Of a stretch of DNA of 64,000 bases, positions 24,446 through 32,932 are shown one piece after another. Under the pieces are notes generated by a model. That model was not told the DNA's origin. It worked only from the letters and a program-made list of their open reading frames with translations, and did not search any database. The stretch is from contig NZ_VNWP01000004.1 of the NCBI RefSeq assembly GCF_014224355.1, forward strand, positions 1 through 64,000. Direction: 5' to 3'. A program made the translations under genes and the position numbers. This DNA comes from Synechococcus sp. BSA11S. Lineage in GTDB: Bacteria > Cyanobacteriota > Cyanobacteriia > PCC-6307 > Cyanobiaceae. The first letter of the stretch is position 1. Every line of letters starts with the position of its first letter.

Positions 24446-25990
24446 ATGGCTACGGTCGCGGCCATGGGCCCGGTACAGGTCGTCTGGTTCAAGCGGGATC
24501 TGCGGGTGGTCGATCACCAGCCGCTGCTGCAGGCCAGCCTGCTTGGCCCGGTGTTACCTCTGGTGGTGGTGGAGCCGGAGCTCTGGCGGCAGAGCGATGC
24601 CTCTGCCCGCCAGTGGGCCTTCGCCGCCGAGAGCCTGGAGGATCTGCGCCGGGCCCTGGCCGGGCTGGGCCAGCCGCTGGTGGTGCGGACCGGCCAGGTT
24701 GAGGAGGTGCTGGAGCGGGCCCGCCACCGGTTCGGAGTTGCGGGCCTCTGGAGCCATCAGGAAACCGGCAACGGCTGGAACTATGCCCGCGACCGGCGCG
24801 TGGCCCACTGGGCCAGGAGCCACAGCATCCCCTGGATCGAGATCCCCAGCTTCGGCGTGATCCGCCGGTTGGGTGGCCGCAACGGCTGGGCGCGCCGCTG
24901 GGAGGCGCGCATGGCCGAGCCGATGGCTCCGCCGCCGGAGGCCCTGCAGCCGCTGGATAGCCTCGATCCTGGCCTGATTCCTTCGGCCAACGAGCTTGGG
25001 CTGGCGGCTGACCCCTGCCCGGGCCGGCAGATCGGGGGGAGGCAGGAGGGGTTGGCGCTTCTCGAGAGTTTTCTGAACGGGCGGGGGGCTCGCTACCACC
25101 GTGAGCTGTCCAGCCCGTGCACGGCCTTCGCCAGTTGCTCGCGCCTGTCGCCCCACCTCGCCTGGGGCACCCTGTCGATGCGTGAGGTGGTGCAGCTCAG
25201 CCGCCGGCGTCGCGTCGTGCCGGTGGGCTTCGAGGCGCGGCTGCACTGGCACTGCCACTTCATCCAGAAGCTCGAAAGCCAGCCGGATCTGGAGTTCCGC
25301 GAGCTCCATCCCCTCACCGCCGGGCTGCGCAGCAGTGACCCCGAGCGGCTGGCGGCCTGGGCCGAGGGGCGCACCGGGCTGCCGTTCGTGGATGCCTGCA
25401 TGCGGGCCCTGATCGCCACGGGCTGGATCAATTTCCGCATGCGGGCCATGCTGATGTCAGTGGCCAGTTACCACCTGTGGCTGCCCTGGCGCGAGAGCGG
25501 GCTGCATCTGGCGCGCCTGTTCGTCGACTACGAGCCCGGCATCCACTGGAGCCAGTGCCAGATGCAGTCGGGCACCACGGGCATCAACACGATCCGGATC
25601 TACAACCCGATCAAGCAGGGTCAGGATCAAGACCCGGCTGGCACCTTCATCCGCCAATGGCTGCCGGAACTGGCCGCCGTGCCGGCCGTGCACCTCCATG
25701 AGCCGTGGACGATGGCGGTGCCCACCCAGCAGCGCCTGGGCTGTGTGCTGGGTGAGCACTACCCCCTTCCGATCGTGGAACCCGCCTCCGCCGCCCGGGC
25801 CGCCCGGGAGAGGATCTGGGCCCGGCGGCAGGAACTGGGCTTCACGGAGCTGGCCGATGCGATCCAGCACAGGCACGGATCCCGCCGCTCCGGCCTGGCG
25901 GCCAGCGGTGGCAGGCGTCGTCGCCGATCCATGCCAGCAGGCTCCGGCGATCAGCAGATCCAGCTGCCGCTGGATCTGGATCTGGCCTGA
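24446..25990 (+). CDS. Photolyase/cryptochrome-family flavoprotein
   Basis: A 514-residue protein; a second ATG six codons in (24464) gives the more usual start MGPVQVVWFKRDLRVVDH. The N-terminal antenna-binding Rossmann domain (VVWFKRDLR) is followed by the FAD-binding domain: GARYHRELSSPCTAFASCSR, SRLSPHLAWGTLSMREV, LHWHCHFIQKLE, GLPFVDACMRALIATGWINF, RMRAMLMSVASYHL, and FVDYEPGIHWSQCQMQSGTTG. This is the class I photolyase/cryptochrome pattern, so light-driven DNA repair or blue-light sensing. The C-terminal 60 residues are basic. Its stop abuts the stop of the convergent thioredoxin-fold gene. Confidence 0.85.
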   Translation: MATVAAMGPVQVVWFKRDLRVVDHQPLLQASLLGPVLPLVVVEPELWRQSDASARQWAFAAESLEDLRRALAGLGQPLVVRTGQVEEVLERARHRFGVAGLWSHQETGNGWNYARDRRVAHWARSHSIPWIEIPSFGVIRRLGGRNGWARRWEARMAEPMAPPPEALQPLDSLDPGLIPSANELGLAADPCPGRQIGGRQEGLALLESFLNGRGARYHRELSSPCTAFASCSRLSPHLAWGTLSMREVVQLSRRRRVVPVGFEARLHWHCHFIQKLESQPDLEFRELHPLTAGLRSSDPERLAAWAEGRTGLPFVDACMRALIATGWINFRMRAMLMSVASYHLWLPWRESGLHLARLFVDYEPGIHWSQCQMQSGTTGINTIRIYNPIKQGQDQDPAGTFIRQWLPELAAVPAVHLHEPWTMAVPTQQRLGCVLGEHYPLPIVEPASAARAARERIWARRQELGFTELADAIQHRHGSRRSGLAASGGRRRRRSMPAGSGDQQIQLPLDLDLA

Positions 25991-26770
25991 TCAGCCGAGG
26001 AAAGGATCCAGGAAACTGAGCGGCCTTGCCATGGTTGCGGAGAAGCCGAGGATGCCGCGGTCCCGGTGGCTGTAGAGCAGCGTGTCGTCGGCCTCGAGCA
26101 GAAAGGTGCCGCCCCGCTGGGTGAGGAAGTCGTCGCGCGGCACGTAGGTGCGCCAATGGCCCAGCACCTCGCTCATGTTGCGCAGGCGCACCGTGGCCAG
26201 CTCGAAGGGTCGCTGGAACCCGGTCCCGCCTGCTCTGGCGAAGAACGACCCCTTGAGCGGCGGCAAGGGCCCAGCCTGGATGGTCTCCTCATCGCCGATC
26301 CGCTCGGGAGCGCTGCGATCGCCCGTGTAGCCGCGCAGTACCTCGGCCAGGGTGCCGGGGGAACCGATGCCGGCACACATCAGCAGCAGGTTCGGCCACG
26401 GCCCGCCGATCTGTCGCAGGCCCTCGTAGAGCCCCAGGGCCCGATGCAGCTCGGGTTCGGCGTCCACCTCGAGGCATTCGAGTGGAAACCCCGTGAAGGC
26501 GCAGAAGCGCTGGCGGCCCGCCTCGTCGCCGATGCCGATCGCCAGCACGGTGATGCCGGCAGACTCCAGCTGCGGCAGGACCGGCACCAGAGCCTGGGCG
26601 TATTCGAGGCTGTCGAAATCCCCCAGCTGGCTGAGCAGCAGCACGAGGCGGCGCTTGCCAGCCCCCATCCCGTTCACTCCCGCCAGCCGCTTGAGCAGGG
26701 GAGCGGGTGCAGGCAGACGTGCCTCGCTGCTGGCTGGATCGGAGCTGGTCACAAGCAACGCGACGGTCAC
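25991..26770 (-). CDS. AhpC/TSA-like thioredoxin-fold protein
   Basis: A 259-residue protein with a thioredoxin-like core (RRLVLLLSQLGDFDSLEYAQ, AGITVLAIGIGDEAGRQRFC, FTGFPLECLEV) and a C-terminal RDDFLTQRGGTFLLEADDTL…YSHRDRGILGF segment, as in PRXL2-like peroxiredoxin relatives. The usual peroxidatic T-x-x-C at the end of the first strand is absent; the Cys at RFCAFTGFPLEC are later in the fold. Peroxidase activity is therefore uncertain. It overlaps the upstream photolyase-like gene by four bases (ATGA), so the two are translationally coupled and may function together. Confidence 0.65.
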   Translation of the reverse strand: MTVALLVTSSDPASSEARLPAPAPLLKRLAGVNGMGAGKRRLVLLLSQLGDFDSLEYAQALVPVLPQLESAGITVLAIGIGDEAGRQRFCAFTGFPLECLEVDAEPELHRALGLYEGLRQIGGPWPNLLLMCAGIGSPGTLAEVLRGYTGDRSAPERIGDEETIQAGPLPPLKGSFFARAGGTGFQRPFELATVRLRNMSEVLGHWRTYVPRDDFLTQRGGTFLLEADDTLLYSHRDRGILGFSATMARPLSFLDPFLG

Positions 26771-28281
26771 GGCACGACCATCGTGGCGCGCTCCAGAAAC
26801 GCCTCGGCGCTGGCGCTCAATCCATCCCGCCGCTGCGGGTCCATCCGGTCCAGCAGGCGCACCATCATCGAGAGGCGCGGGTTGGACTGGAAGAAGGCCC
26901 GGTGGCGGTCGATGAAACGCCAGTAGAGCCCGTCCCAGATCTCACACCACGGGCCCCGCTTGAAATCGCCCATCTTGAGGATGTAGTTGGAGCCGCAGAT
27001 GTAGGGCTTGGTCGCAAAGATCCCGCCGTCACTCATCTGACCCATGCCGTAGACGTTCGGCCCCATCACCCATTCGTAGGAATCCAGGTAGCGCTCCATG
27101 AACCAGCGGTGCACCTCCAGTGGATGGATCTCACAGAGCAGCATCAGGTTGCTGATCACCATCAGCCGCTCGATGTGGTGGTTGTAGGCCAGGCGGTTGA
27201 CCCGCCCGATGGCCGCATCCAGGGGCGGCAGACCGGTGCTGCCGTCGTGCCAGCAGGGCGCCAGCCGCCGCTGGTGGTTCCAGAAATTGGCCTCGGCCTG
27301 GCGTTCGCCGTGCATGCGATCGATGCCCCGCACGAACTCGCGCCAGCCGATGACCTGGCGCAGGAATCCCTCCAGCGAGGCGATCGGCACCGGCTGCTGG
27401 CTTTCCTGCCGCTGCTGCACATGGGCCAGGGTGGCCGCGATCACCTCGGCCGGATTGAGCAGGCCGATGTTGATCAGGGGAGAGAGCAGGGAATGGTGCA
27501 GGGTGTCGCGGCTCTGGCTGAGGGCGTCTTCATAAGGCCCGAATCCATCGAGTCGTTCCTGAAGAAACCGCTGCAGCCAGGCCTGGGCCCCGGCGTGATC
27601 AAAGGGAATCCACAGCGGGCCCAGCTGCCCGGGGTGGGCGGCGAAGTGGGTGGTGACCAGCGCCCGCACGGCTGACTCATGGGGGCTGGCCACCACGGCC
27701 GGTAACGGCGGTTCCTCGTAGCCCTTCGGCAGCCGGCGGCGGTTCTCGGCATCGAAGCTCCAGCGCCCCCCCGTGGGGCTGCCGTCGGGTTCGAGCAGCA
27801 GCCCCAGGCGTCGGCGCTGGCGCTCGTAGAAGGTCTTCATGAAGGGGCGTCGGCGCCCTTCGAACCAGGTGCGGCTGTCGGCAACGGATTCGAGGAAAGC
27901 GGGCGAGGGCAGAACGGTGAGCCGCAGCCCCTGTTCCCGGCAGAACTGCTGCAGCCTGGCCTCGAAGCTGCGGTCGGCGACCTCCGCCACCTGCAGCTCC
28001 CGGCCATCGTCCAGCTCGGTCGCCAGCCGCTCCCAGAACGAAACACTCGCCGAGGCGGGCAGCTCGAAGTAGCGCACCACCAGGCCCCGCTCGATCAACG
28101 CGTCGCGGAAGCTGCGCATCGCCACGAAGGTGTGGAGCAATCGCAGCTGGTGGTACCGGTAGGTGGAGGCCACCGCGAGGTCTTCGATCATCAGCACCCG
28201 GCTGCCGGCCGCGAGTTGCAGCGCCGAGGAGGTGAACCAGTCGCGGTGCAGCTGATCGCCCAGGATCAGGGTGAGGACCAT
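26767..28281 (-). CDS. FeS-BCP-type (prokaryotic 6-4-like) photolyase lacking most cluster ligands
   Basis: A 504-residue member of the deoxyribodipyrimidine photolyase-related family: MVLTLILGDQLHRDW, RRRPFMKTFYERQRRRLGLL, PTGGRWSFDAENRRRLP, IGWREFVRGIDRMHG, RLAYNHHIERLMVISNLML, YEWVMGPNVYGMGQMSDGG, and TKPYICGSNYILKMGDFKRG. Family members such as PhrB bind FAD, a ribolumazine and a [4Fe-4S] cluster. Compared with PhrB from memory, the M-R-C site reads PPLDAA and the Y-C-x-x-C pair is deleted between MGDFK and WCEIW; only the last Cys seems kept. The cluster is probably absent. Forms an overlapping pair with the thioredoxin-fold gene. Confidence 0.75.
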   Translation of the reverse strand: MVLTLILGDQLHRDWFTSSALQLAAGSRVLMIEDLAVASTYRYHQLRLLHTFVAMRSFRDALIERGLVVRYFELPASASVSFWERLATELDDGRELQVAEVADRSFEARLQQFCREQGLRLTVLPSPAFLESVADSRTWFEGRRRPFMKTFYERQRRRLGLLLEPDGSPTGGRWSFDAENRRRLPKGYEEPPLPAVVASPHESAVRALVTTHFAAHPGQLGPLWIPFDHAGAQAWLQRFLQERLDGFGPYEDALSQSRDTLHHSLLSPLINIGLLNPAEVIAATLAHVQQRQESQQPVPIASLEGFLRQVIGWREFVRGIDRMHGERQAEANFWNHQRRLAPCWHDGSTGLPPLDAAIGRVNRLAYNHHIERLMVISNLMLLCEIHPLEVHRWFMERYLDSYEWVMGPNVYGMGQMSDGGIFATKPYICGSNYILKMGDFKRGPWCEIWDGLYWRFIDRHRAFFQSNPRLSMMVRLLDRMDPQRRDGLSASAEAFLERATMVVP

Positions 28282-28418
28282 CGCGGGGTGAGTGTCTGCC
28301 GCAGGTCATAGCGGCGCATCGGATGGTCCAGATCGAAGCGGTCCGGCAGGCCTCCCAAGCTGCGTGCACAGGTGGAGCCCGTCATGATGAAACGTGGATC
28401 CCGGCTGAGCGTCCAAGG

Positions 28419-29120
28419 ATGAGAATTGACTCCAACCTGCGCCGTCGCGCCCTCAGATCTGCCGTGGCCCTGCTGGAAACGGCCCGAGATCCGGCCACGG
28501 TGGTGGTGAAAGGTCTGCCGGTGATGGAGATCCTCAACGACTCACCGCTCGGGGAGATCACGCGCAGTCGGCTTCTGCAGGATCCTTCCCTGGTGGCGCT
28601 CGCGGCTGAGCGCTACCAGGGGGAGTGGCCGGAACCCGAGCGCCTGCGCGCCATGCCGCCAGGAAGCCTCGGGCGTTTGTATCAGGAGCGGTTCGACCGG
28701 CTCGGCCTGCATGGTCTCCCGCCCCTCGCCTGCCCCAGAGAAGCCGACGATGGCGCTTACCTGCAGCAGAGGCGGCTCACCACCCATGACGTTCATCACA
28801 CCGTGTTCGCCACACCGGTGACCGTGGCGGGAGAAGCTGCCGGCGCCGTCTATTACGCCGCCGCCCTCAATGAGTTCGGCCCTGGGGCGATCCTTTCCGC
28901 CTGGATGTTCCATGCGATGGAGAACCCCGATCAGAGCGCCCTGATCTGGAGAGGGATCCGTTTCGGCCTGGAGCTCGCTGAACAGGTCGGCGCCTCCCTG
29001 CTGGCCATGCGCTGGGAGGAGGGATGGGAGGAGCCCATCGCCACGTGGAGGGAACGGCTCGGGCTCAGCGCGCTGCTCAGGACCACGCCGTTCCCGGAGG
29101 AGCTGGCCCTGCTCAGCTGA
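28419..29120 (+). CDS. Coq4-like protein
   Basis: A 233-residue protein started at MRIDSNLRRRALRS (28419). It shows the Coq4 family scaffold: an N-terminal helical region, MPPGSLGRLYQERFDRLGL, then the conserved R-x-x-HDxxH region RLTTHDVHHTVFATPVTVAG and AALNEFGPGAILSAWMFHAM. The HDxxH metal-binding motif is intact. In eukaryotes Coq4 acts in ubiquinone assembly; cyanobacteria use plastoquinone, so the role here is open (possibly quinone or isoprenoid lipid handling). It is divergent from the photolyase pair. Confidence 0.72.
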   Translation: MRIDSNLRRRALRSAVALLETARDPATVVVKGLPVMEILNDSPLGEITRSRLLQDPSLVALAAERYQGEWPEPERLRAMPPGSLGRLYQERFDRLGLHGLPPLACPREADDGAYLQQRRLTTHDVHHTVFATPVTVAGEAAGAVYYAAALNEFGPGAILSAWMFHAMENPDQSALIWRGIRFGLELAEQVGASLLAMRWEEGWEEPIATWRERLGLSALLRTTPFPEELALLS

Positions 29121-29491
29121 ATCCTGCCTGCAGTTGAGCGAGCCGCTGTTGGGGAAGCCCTGGGCCTGCTGCGCCCGCATCGGCCCCAGCTCGAATCAGG
29201 ACCATGGCAGCAACCGAATGGTAATTTGAAGGTTCAGGAATGGATTGATTCGTCGTATCGGCAGAGCCGATCGATTCGGTACGGGAGCAGCGTCAGCCAC
29301 CACCTCCCGCACAAGCAACCGAACCCCCAACCCCGCCAGGTCCGCTTCGAACCGGCCGGTTCGCCTCATGCCCATTGATCAGGCTGGATCGGTCTTTCGG
29401 GAACGACACAGCCCCATCGCAGGGCAGGGTCGGGGATGAACTCAGCATTTCCGGAATTCCTTCAGACACGGCCAACAGACCCGCCCACGCC
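29121..29491. other. Intergenic stretch, no gene recognised
   Basis: About 370 bases between the Coq4-like and SHOCT genes. The SHOCT frame is open upstream to 29375, but its added residues are low in protein character, so the region is treated as leader and promoter. No RNA gene or clear regulatory motif seen. Confidence 0.3.
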
Positions 29492-30706
29492 ATGGAACAG
29501 ATCACCGATGCAGGCCGGAAAGTCGCCAGCGACCTGGCCCGTCAGTACGGGTTCAGTCAGGACGCCGTCACCCACATGATGCTGGCGATGCTGCGCGGCA
29601 AAGGCGCCATGGCCCAGTTCGACCATCCGGAGTTCGCCGGCTCCGGCCAGTGGATGCGGGGGGGGATGCTGATGGTCAGCGACATGTTCAACCACTCCCT
29701 CAAGGTGCGGGTGGATGGTCTCTGCCAGGCGATCTCAGCACAGCTTGGCGGCCACCAGCCCCAACCGGCCAGCACGGGAAACTTCCAGGCCCAGAGCAGC
29801 GGCGGCTGGGCCACCGCGTCGGCGATGCCGGCGATGGCCCCCATGGCCTCAACAGGCGGTGGTTCGCCCCTGTTCGTGCCTGATCCCCGAGACACCTGGT
29901 GGCCTGCCGAGCTGGGCGCCCCTGCAGCGGTGGGCAGCCAGAACGACATGAGCTACGCCTTCTTTCCCAGCGCCGGCCGGCTGGCCATTCAGTCGAACGG
30001 CCAGGTGTCGGTGTACGACACAGGCCATCATCAGATCGCCGGCCTGTCCCAGCAGCAGGGCGCCGGCGGCTCCGTGGTTTTCGCAACCCCGGGCGGCACG
30101 GTGAGTCTCTCCAGCCTCACCTCGATGGGCGGCGGCAGCCAGCAGCAATCGAGCCATGGGGGCAGCCAGCAGCAGAGCAGCTACGGCGGCGGGCAGCAAC
30201 AGTCCTCCGCCGGCACCGCCATGACCCCGATGGCGATGCAACCGATGCAACCAATGGCGATGCAGCCCATGGCTGGATTCGAGAGCTGGTGGCCTGCGGA
30301 TCTGGGCAGCCCCAGCGCCACCGGCGCTCAGAACAACCTGCGTTACGCCTGGTTCGCCGATTCGGGCTGCCTGGCCGTGGAGCATGACGGAACCCTCAGC
30401 CTGCTGGATGCCCGCAAGCATCCGATCAACGGGATCGCCCAGGCCAGCGGCAGCACCGAGGTGATGTTCTCCACGCCGGAGGGCACGGTGAGTCTCTCGA
30501 GCCTGCCACCGTTCTCCCCGAAAATCCCCTCCAGTGCATCGGCCCCGGCTCCGGCCGAATCGGTGGTGGAAGCGCCAGTTGCAACCCCCACCTCCAGCGG
30601 GGATGTGATCAGCGCCCTGGAACGTCTGGGTGAGCTCAAGGCCAAGGGGGTGCTGAGCGAGGCGGAATTCACCGAGAAGAAGAAGGAGCTGCTGAGCCGG
30701 TTGTAA
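29492..30706 (+). CDS. Repeat protein with two WWPA-type domains and a C-terminal SHOCT motif
   Basis: About 404 residues from the ATG at 29492 (MEQITDAGRKVASDLA). An N-terminal alpha-helical part (to residue 85) is followed by two homologous domains of about 74 residues at about 136-209 and 266-339. Both open with WWPA-E/D-LG-A/S-P and close with GTVSLSSL. Between them is a low-complexity linker with QQQSS, GGG and MQPM repeats. The last 35 residues (ALERLGELKAKGVLSEAEFT, then EKKKELLSRL) are a SHOCT motif, a short helical hairpin used for oligomerisation. No signal peptide or membrane segment. Function unknown; I do not recognise the WWPA domain. Confidence 0.7.
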   Translation: MEQITDAGRKVASDLARQYGFSQDAVTHMMLAMLRGKGAMAQFDHPEFAGSGQWMRGGMLMVSDMFNHSLKVRVDGLCQAISAQLGGHQPQPASTGNFQAQSSGGWATASAMPAMAPMASTGGGSPLFVPDPRDTWWPAELGAPAAVGSQNDMSYAFFPSAGRLAIQSNGQVSVYDTGHHQIAGLSQQQGAGGSVVFATPGGTVSLSSLTSMGGGSQQQSSHGGSQQQSSYGGGQQQSSAGTAMTPMAMQPMQPMAMQPMAGFESWWPADLGSPSATGAQNNLRYAWFADSGCLAVEHDGTLSLLDARKHPINGIAQASGSTEVMFSTPEGTVSLSSLPPFSPKIPSSASAPAPAESVVEAPVATPTSSGDVISALERLGELKAKGVLSEAEFTEKKKELLSRL

Positions 30707-30915
30707 GAAACCGGCGTCGGCCAGGCCCCAGGCGGGAGAGCCTCAGCCTGGATGGATCGGAGGGCGATGACGGCGCCGTAGTTGGAGGGGGAGCTCTGGC
30801 CTGGCAGCATCCCGACCATCACCGTGCGCATCCAGGGCCTCCGCAACGGCCATGCGTCAGAGCGGAACCGTTCCTGCCTTACGAGTCTGCGCACCAGCAT
30901 CAGTCTCGCCCTCCA

Positions 30916-31200
30916 TCACGGAGTGACAGTCACGGAGATGTCGATGTCACGGATTGGGGCGGTAACCCTTTCGAATCCCGTCCCCGGTCCGTTCCGGAAC
31001 ACGACGAGTTCTACGCGAGGAGCCGAATGGTGGCCGGTACTTGTTCGGATCAAGTTGCTGATGATGTTATTGGTTTCCGGTAGCTTCACTGAATCGAAGG
31101 TGTCGTTGAAGGATCGCAGGTGGATAGAGAGGTTCCCTGGATCGCCGCGCACTTCGGCGTGATGATCGATGGCAAGGGCGGTTGAATGCAATCCATCCAT
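30916..31200 (-). CDS. Possible small protein of unknown function
   Basis: An open minus-strand frame within a 575-base gap; possible ATG starts at 31200, 31242 and 31284. It contains protein-like segments (LSIHLRSFNDTFDSVKLPET, ISNLIRTSTG, VELVVFRNGPG, TGFERVTAPIRDIDISVTV). A plus-strand frame overlaps it but looks less protein-like. No family recognised and no clear ribosome-binding site. It could also be a remnant. Confidence 0.3.
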   Translation of the reverse strand: MDGLHSTALAIDHHAEVRGDPGNLSIHLRSFNDTFDSVKLPETNNIISNLIRTSTGHHSAPRVELVVFRNGPGTGFERVTAPIRDIDISVTVTP

Positions 31201-31282
31201 CTCCAGGCATCTGCAGGTGACAACCGGGGCCTGAGCAATCATTCTTGCTAGAGTTAAGTCAGAAGCCCTCAGTACCGAAGCC

Positions 31283-31924
31283 ATGAAGATCAAGCATTTT
31301 ATCAATCTGCACAAGGGGGCTACGCCTGTGTTTGTCCTTGGGTTGATGATTGCCTATCAGAATTTTACAGTTGGTCCTTGGGTGTATCTTTCTCTCCACG
31401 GGACTTATGGAATCCTGTGGCTGCTAAAAGACAGAATCTACCCTGACAGGCAATGGGAGCAGGAGGTTTCATCGCTGACAGGTGTTCTCGGCTTCGGAGT
31501 GATCAGCTTGTATTGGATCGCCCCATTCATTCTCATCAGCAGCCGTATTGAGCCATCTCTGCCGTTGATCGCGGCGGCAGTGGCGATCTGCATCTTGGGA
31601 ATATTCTTGCACTACAGCAGTGATGCTCAAAAGTATTATACGCTGAAATACAGGTCTGGTCTGATTGAAGAGGGCTTCTTTGCGCGCTGTCGGAATACAA
31701 ATTACTTAGGGGAGATTCTGATTTATTTTGCCTTTGCGATGCTGGCATCAAGCTGGATTCCCTTTGCTGTTCTGGGAGGGTTCATTGCTGGAGTCTTCAT
31801 TCCAAATATGCTCAGGAAAGACAAGTCTCTGCAGCGCTATCCTGGCTTCGAATCCTACAAGGCTCGCTCAGGGCTATTGCTTCCCAGGCTTTTAATTCCC
31901 AGTCCCTCAGGGTCTGAAGCCTGA
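31283..31924 (+). CDS. DUF1295/isoprenylcysteine methyltransferase-like membrane enzyme
   Basis: A 213-residue membrane protein with five or so helices (PVFVLGLMIAYQNFTV; GVLGFGVISLYWIAPFILIS; LPLIAAAVAICILGIFLHYS; IPFAVLGGFIAGVFIPNML). The C-terminal signature SGLIEEGFFARCRNTNYLGE followed by ILIYFAF and LQRYPGFESYKARSGLLLP is that of the steroid 5-alpha-reductase / isoprenylcysteine carboxyl methyltransferase superfamily (R-N-x-x-Y-x-G-E). Substrate unknown. Base composition is AT-richer than neighbours, suggesting acquisition. Confidence 0.72.
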   Translation: MKIKHFINLHKGATPVFVLGLMIAYQNFTVGPWVYLSLHGTYGILWLLKDRIYPDRQWEQEVSSLTGVLGFGVISLYWIAPFILISSRIEPSLPLIAAAVAICILGIFLHYSSDAQKYYTLKYRSGLIEEGFFARCRNTNYLGEILIYFAFAMLASSWIPFAVLGGFIAGVFIPNMLRKDKSLQRYPGFESYKARSGLLLPRLLIPSPSGSEA

Positions 31925-32179
31925 CCTGTCCTTTTGTGGCATCGTCGGCAGGCCATGGAGAACGGCGAATGGCAACCAGCAACCGGAGCGCCATCTCGAT
32001 CCACCCTCCCAGCCCGAGTAACGCGTTGACCTGCCACGCTGATGGAGCCCTCAGGCAGATGGCGCTCAGTGATGAGGTCTTCGGCGTCGAGCAACAGGTC
32101 ATCCTCGATGACCAGCTGGCCCGTCTGCTTCCTGAGGAGTCGTTGGATCCATGGCCTCAACCCTCTGTATGAGGAACTG

Positions 32180-32932
32180 ATGGCCCTGCGTTTCCAGGCC
32201 CTGTGTTTACTCGAGGAGGAGGCCAGCTCCACTGAGGAGGCTGTTCAGGAGGCTGAGGGGGGAGATCCACCCTTCGAGGCCAGCAGGCTTCAGGGTGCCG
32301 CGGTCTTGAATGGGGTTGTGGCTACTGGATGCATTCCGATTTCTCGTCGACCCCTGGTTCTGGTTCACGGGCTGCTGGACAGCCCAGCGGTGTTCAGCAG
32401 GCTTCGGCAGGCGCTGGGGGAGCGACGACCGCATCTACTGATTCCTGCCCTGCCGTTGCGCTTCGGTCTCACTCCGATCGAGCAGGCGGCTGAACTGCTC
32501 GGTGGCCACATTCAGGCAACCCTGGGGATGGAGCAGCCGATCGACCTGCTGGGTTTTTCGATCGGGGGCGTCATCGCCCGCACCTGGATCCAGCTGCTGG
32601 GGGGACACCAGCGCACCCGGCGCTTCATCAGTGTTGGCAGCCCCCAGCAGGGAACGCTCACGGCCCAGCCATGGTCCGGGCGTGTCTTCAAGGGCATCGC
32701 CGGTCTGAAGTGGGGCAGCGGCCTGCTGTCGCATCTGAACGGCAACCTCGACACCCTCCACAGGATCGAGTGCCACAGCTTTTACTCCGCCATAGATCTG
32801 GCCGTGCTGCCGGGATGGCGCGCCGTCCTGCCGATCGGCGCTCGCACGCAGCTGCCGGTGGCCACACACCCCCAGCTGCTGCGTGATCAGGCCGCCATCA
32901 GACCCCTGGCCCAGGAATTGCTCCGGGTGTGA
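32180..32932 (+). CDS. Lipase-like alpha/beta hydrolase
   Basis: About 250 residues from the ATG at 32180, preceded by GAGGAAC. The open frame reaches back to 32042, but that part is not protein-like. Oxyanion-hole segment PLVLVHGLLDSPAVF, nucleophile elbow LLGFSIGGVIARTW (G-F-S-I-G-G) and ISVGSPQQGT follow lipase class 2/3-like order. A catalytic Asp and His are expected in the C-terminal third, but the His is not obvious. No signal peptide, so it probably acts in the cytoplasm. Its stop overlaps the start of the glycosyltransferase gene by a TGATG-type junction, indicating a three-gene operon. Confidence 0.7.
   Translation: MALRFQALCLLEEEASSTEEAVQEAEGGDPPFEASRLQGAAVLNGVVATGCIPISRRPLVLVHGLLDSPAVFSRLRQALGERRPHLLIPALPLRFGLTPIEQAAELLGGHIQATLGMEQPIDLLGFSIGGVIARTWIQLLGGHQRTRRFISVGSPQQGTLTAQPWSGRVFKGIAGLKWGSGLLSHLNGNLDTLHRIECHSFYSAIDLAVLPGWRAVLPIGARTQLPVATHPQLLRDQAAIRPLAQELLRV

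Noticed and set aside
12154-26322. GCGATCGC (HIP1-type) octamers at 12154, 23744 and 26315
   Set aside because: They occur but were not counted over the whole window; no enrichment can be claimed without a computation.
30782-31162. Plus-strand 126-codon frame in the gene-poor gap
   Set aside because: No signature or ribosome-binding site; the opposite frame looks more protein-like.
31855-32232. Minus-strand open frame of 125 codons before the lipase gene
   Set aside because: It overlaps the 5' end of the lipase and the 3' end of the methyltransferase-like gene and shows no recognisable family; kept out as unresolved.
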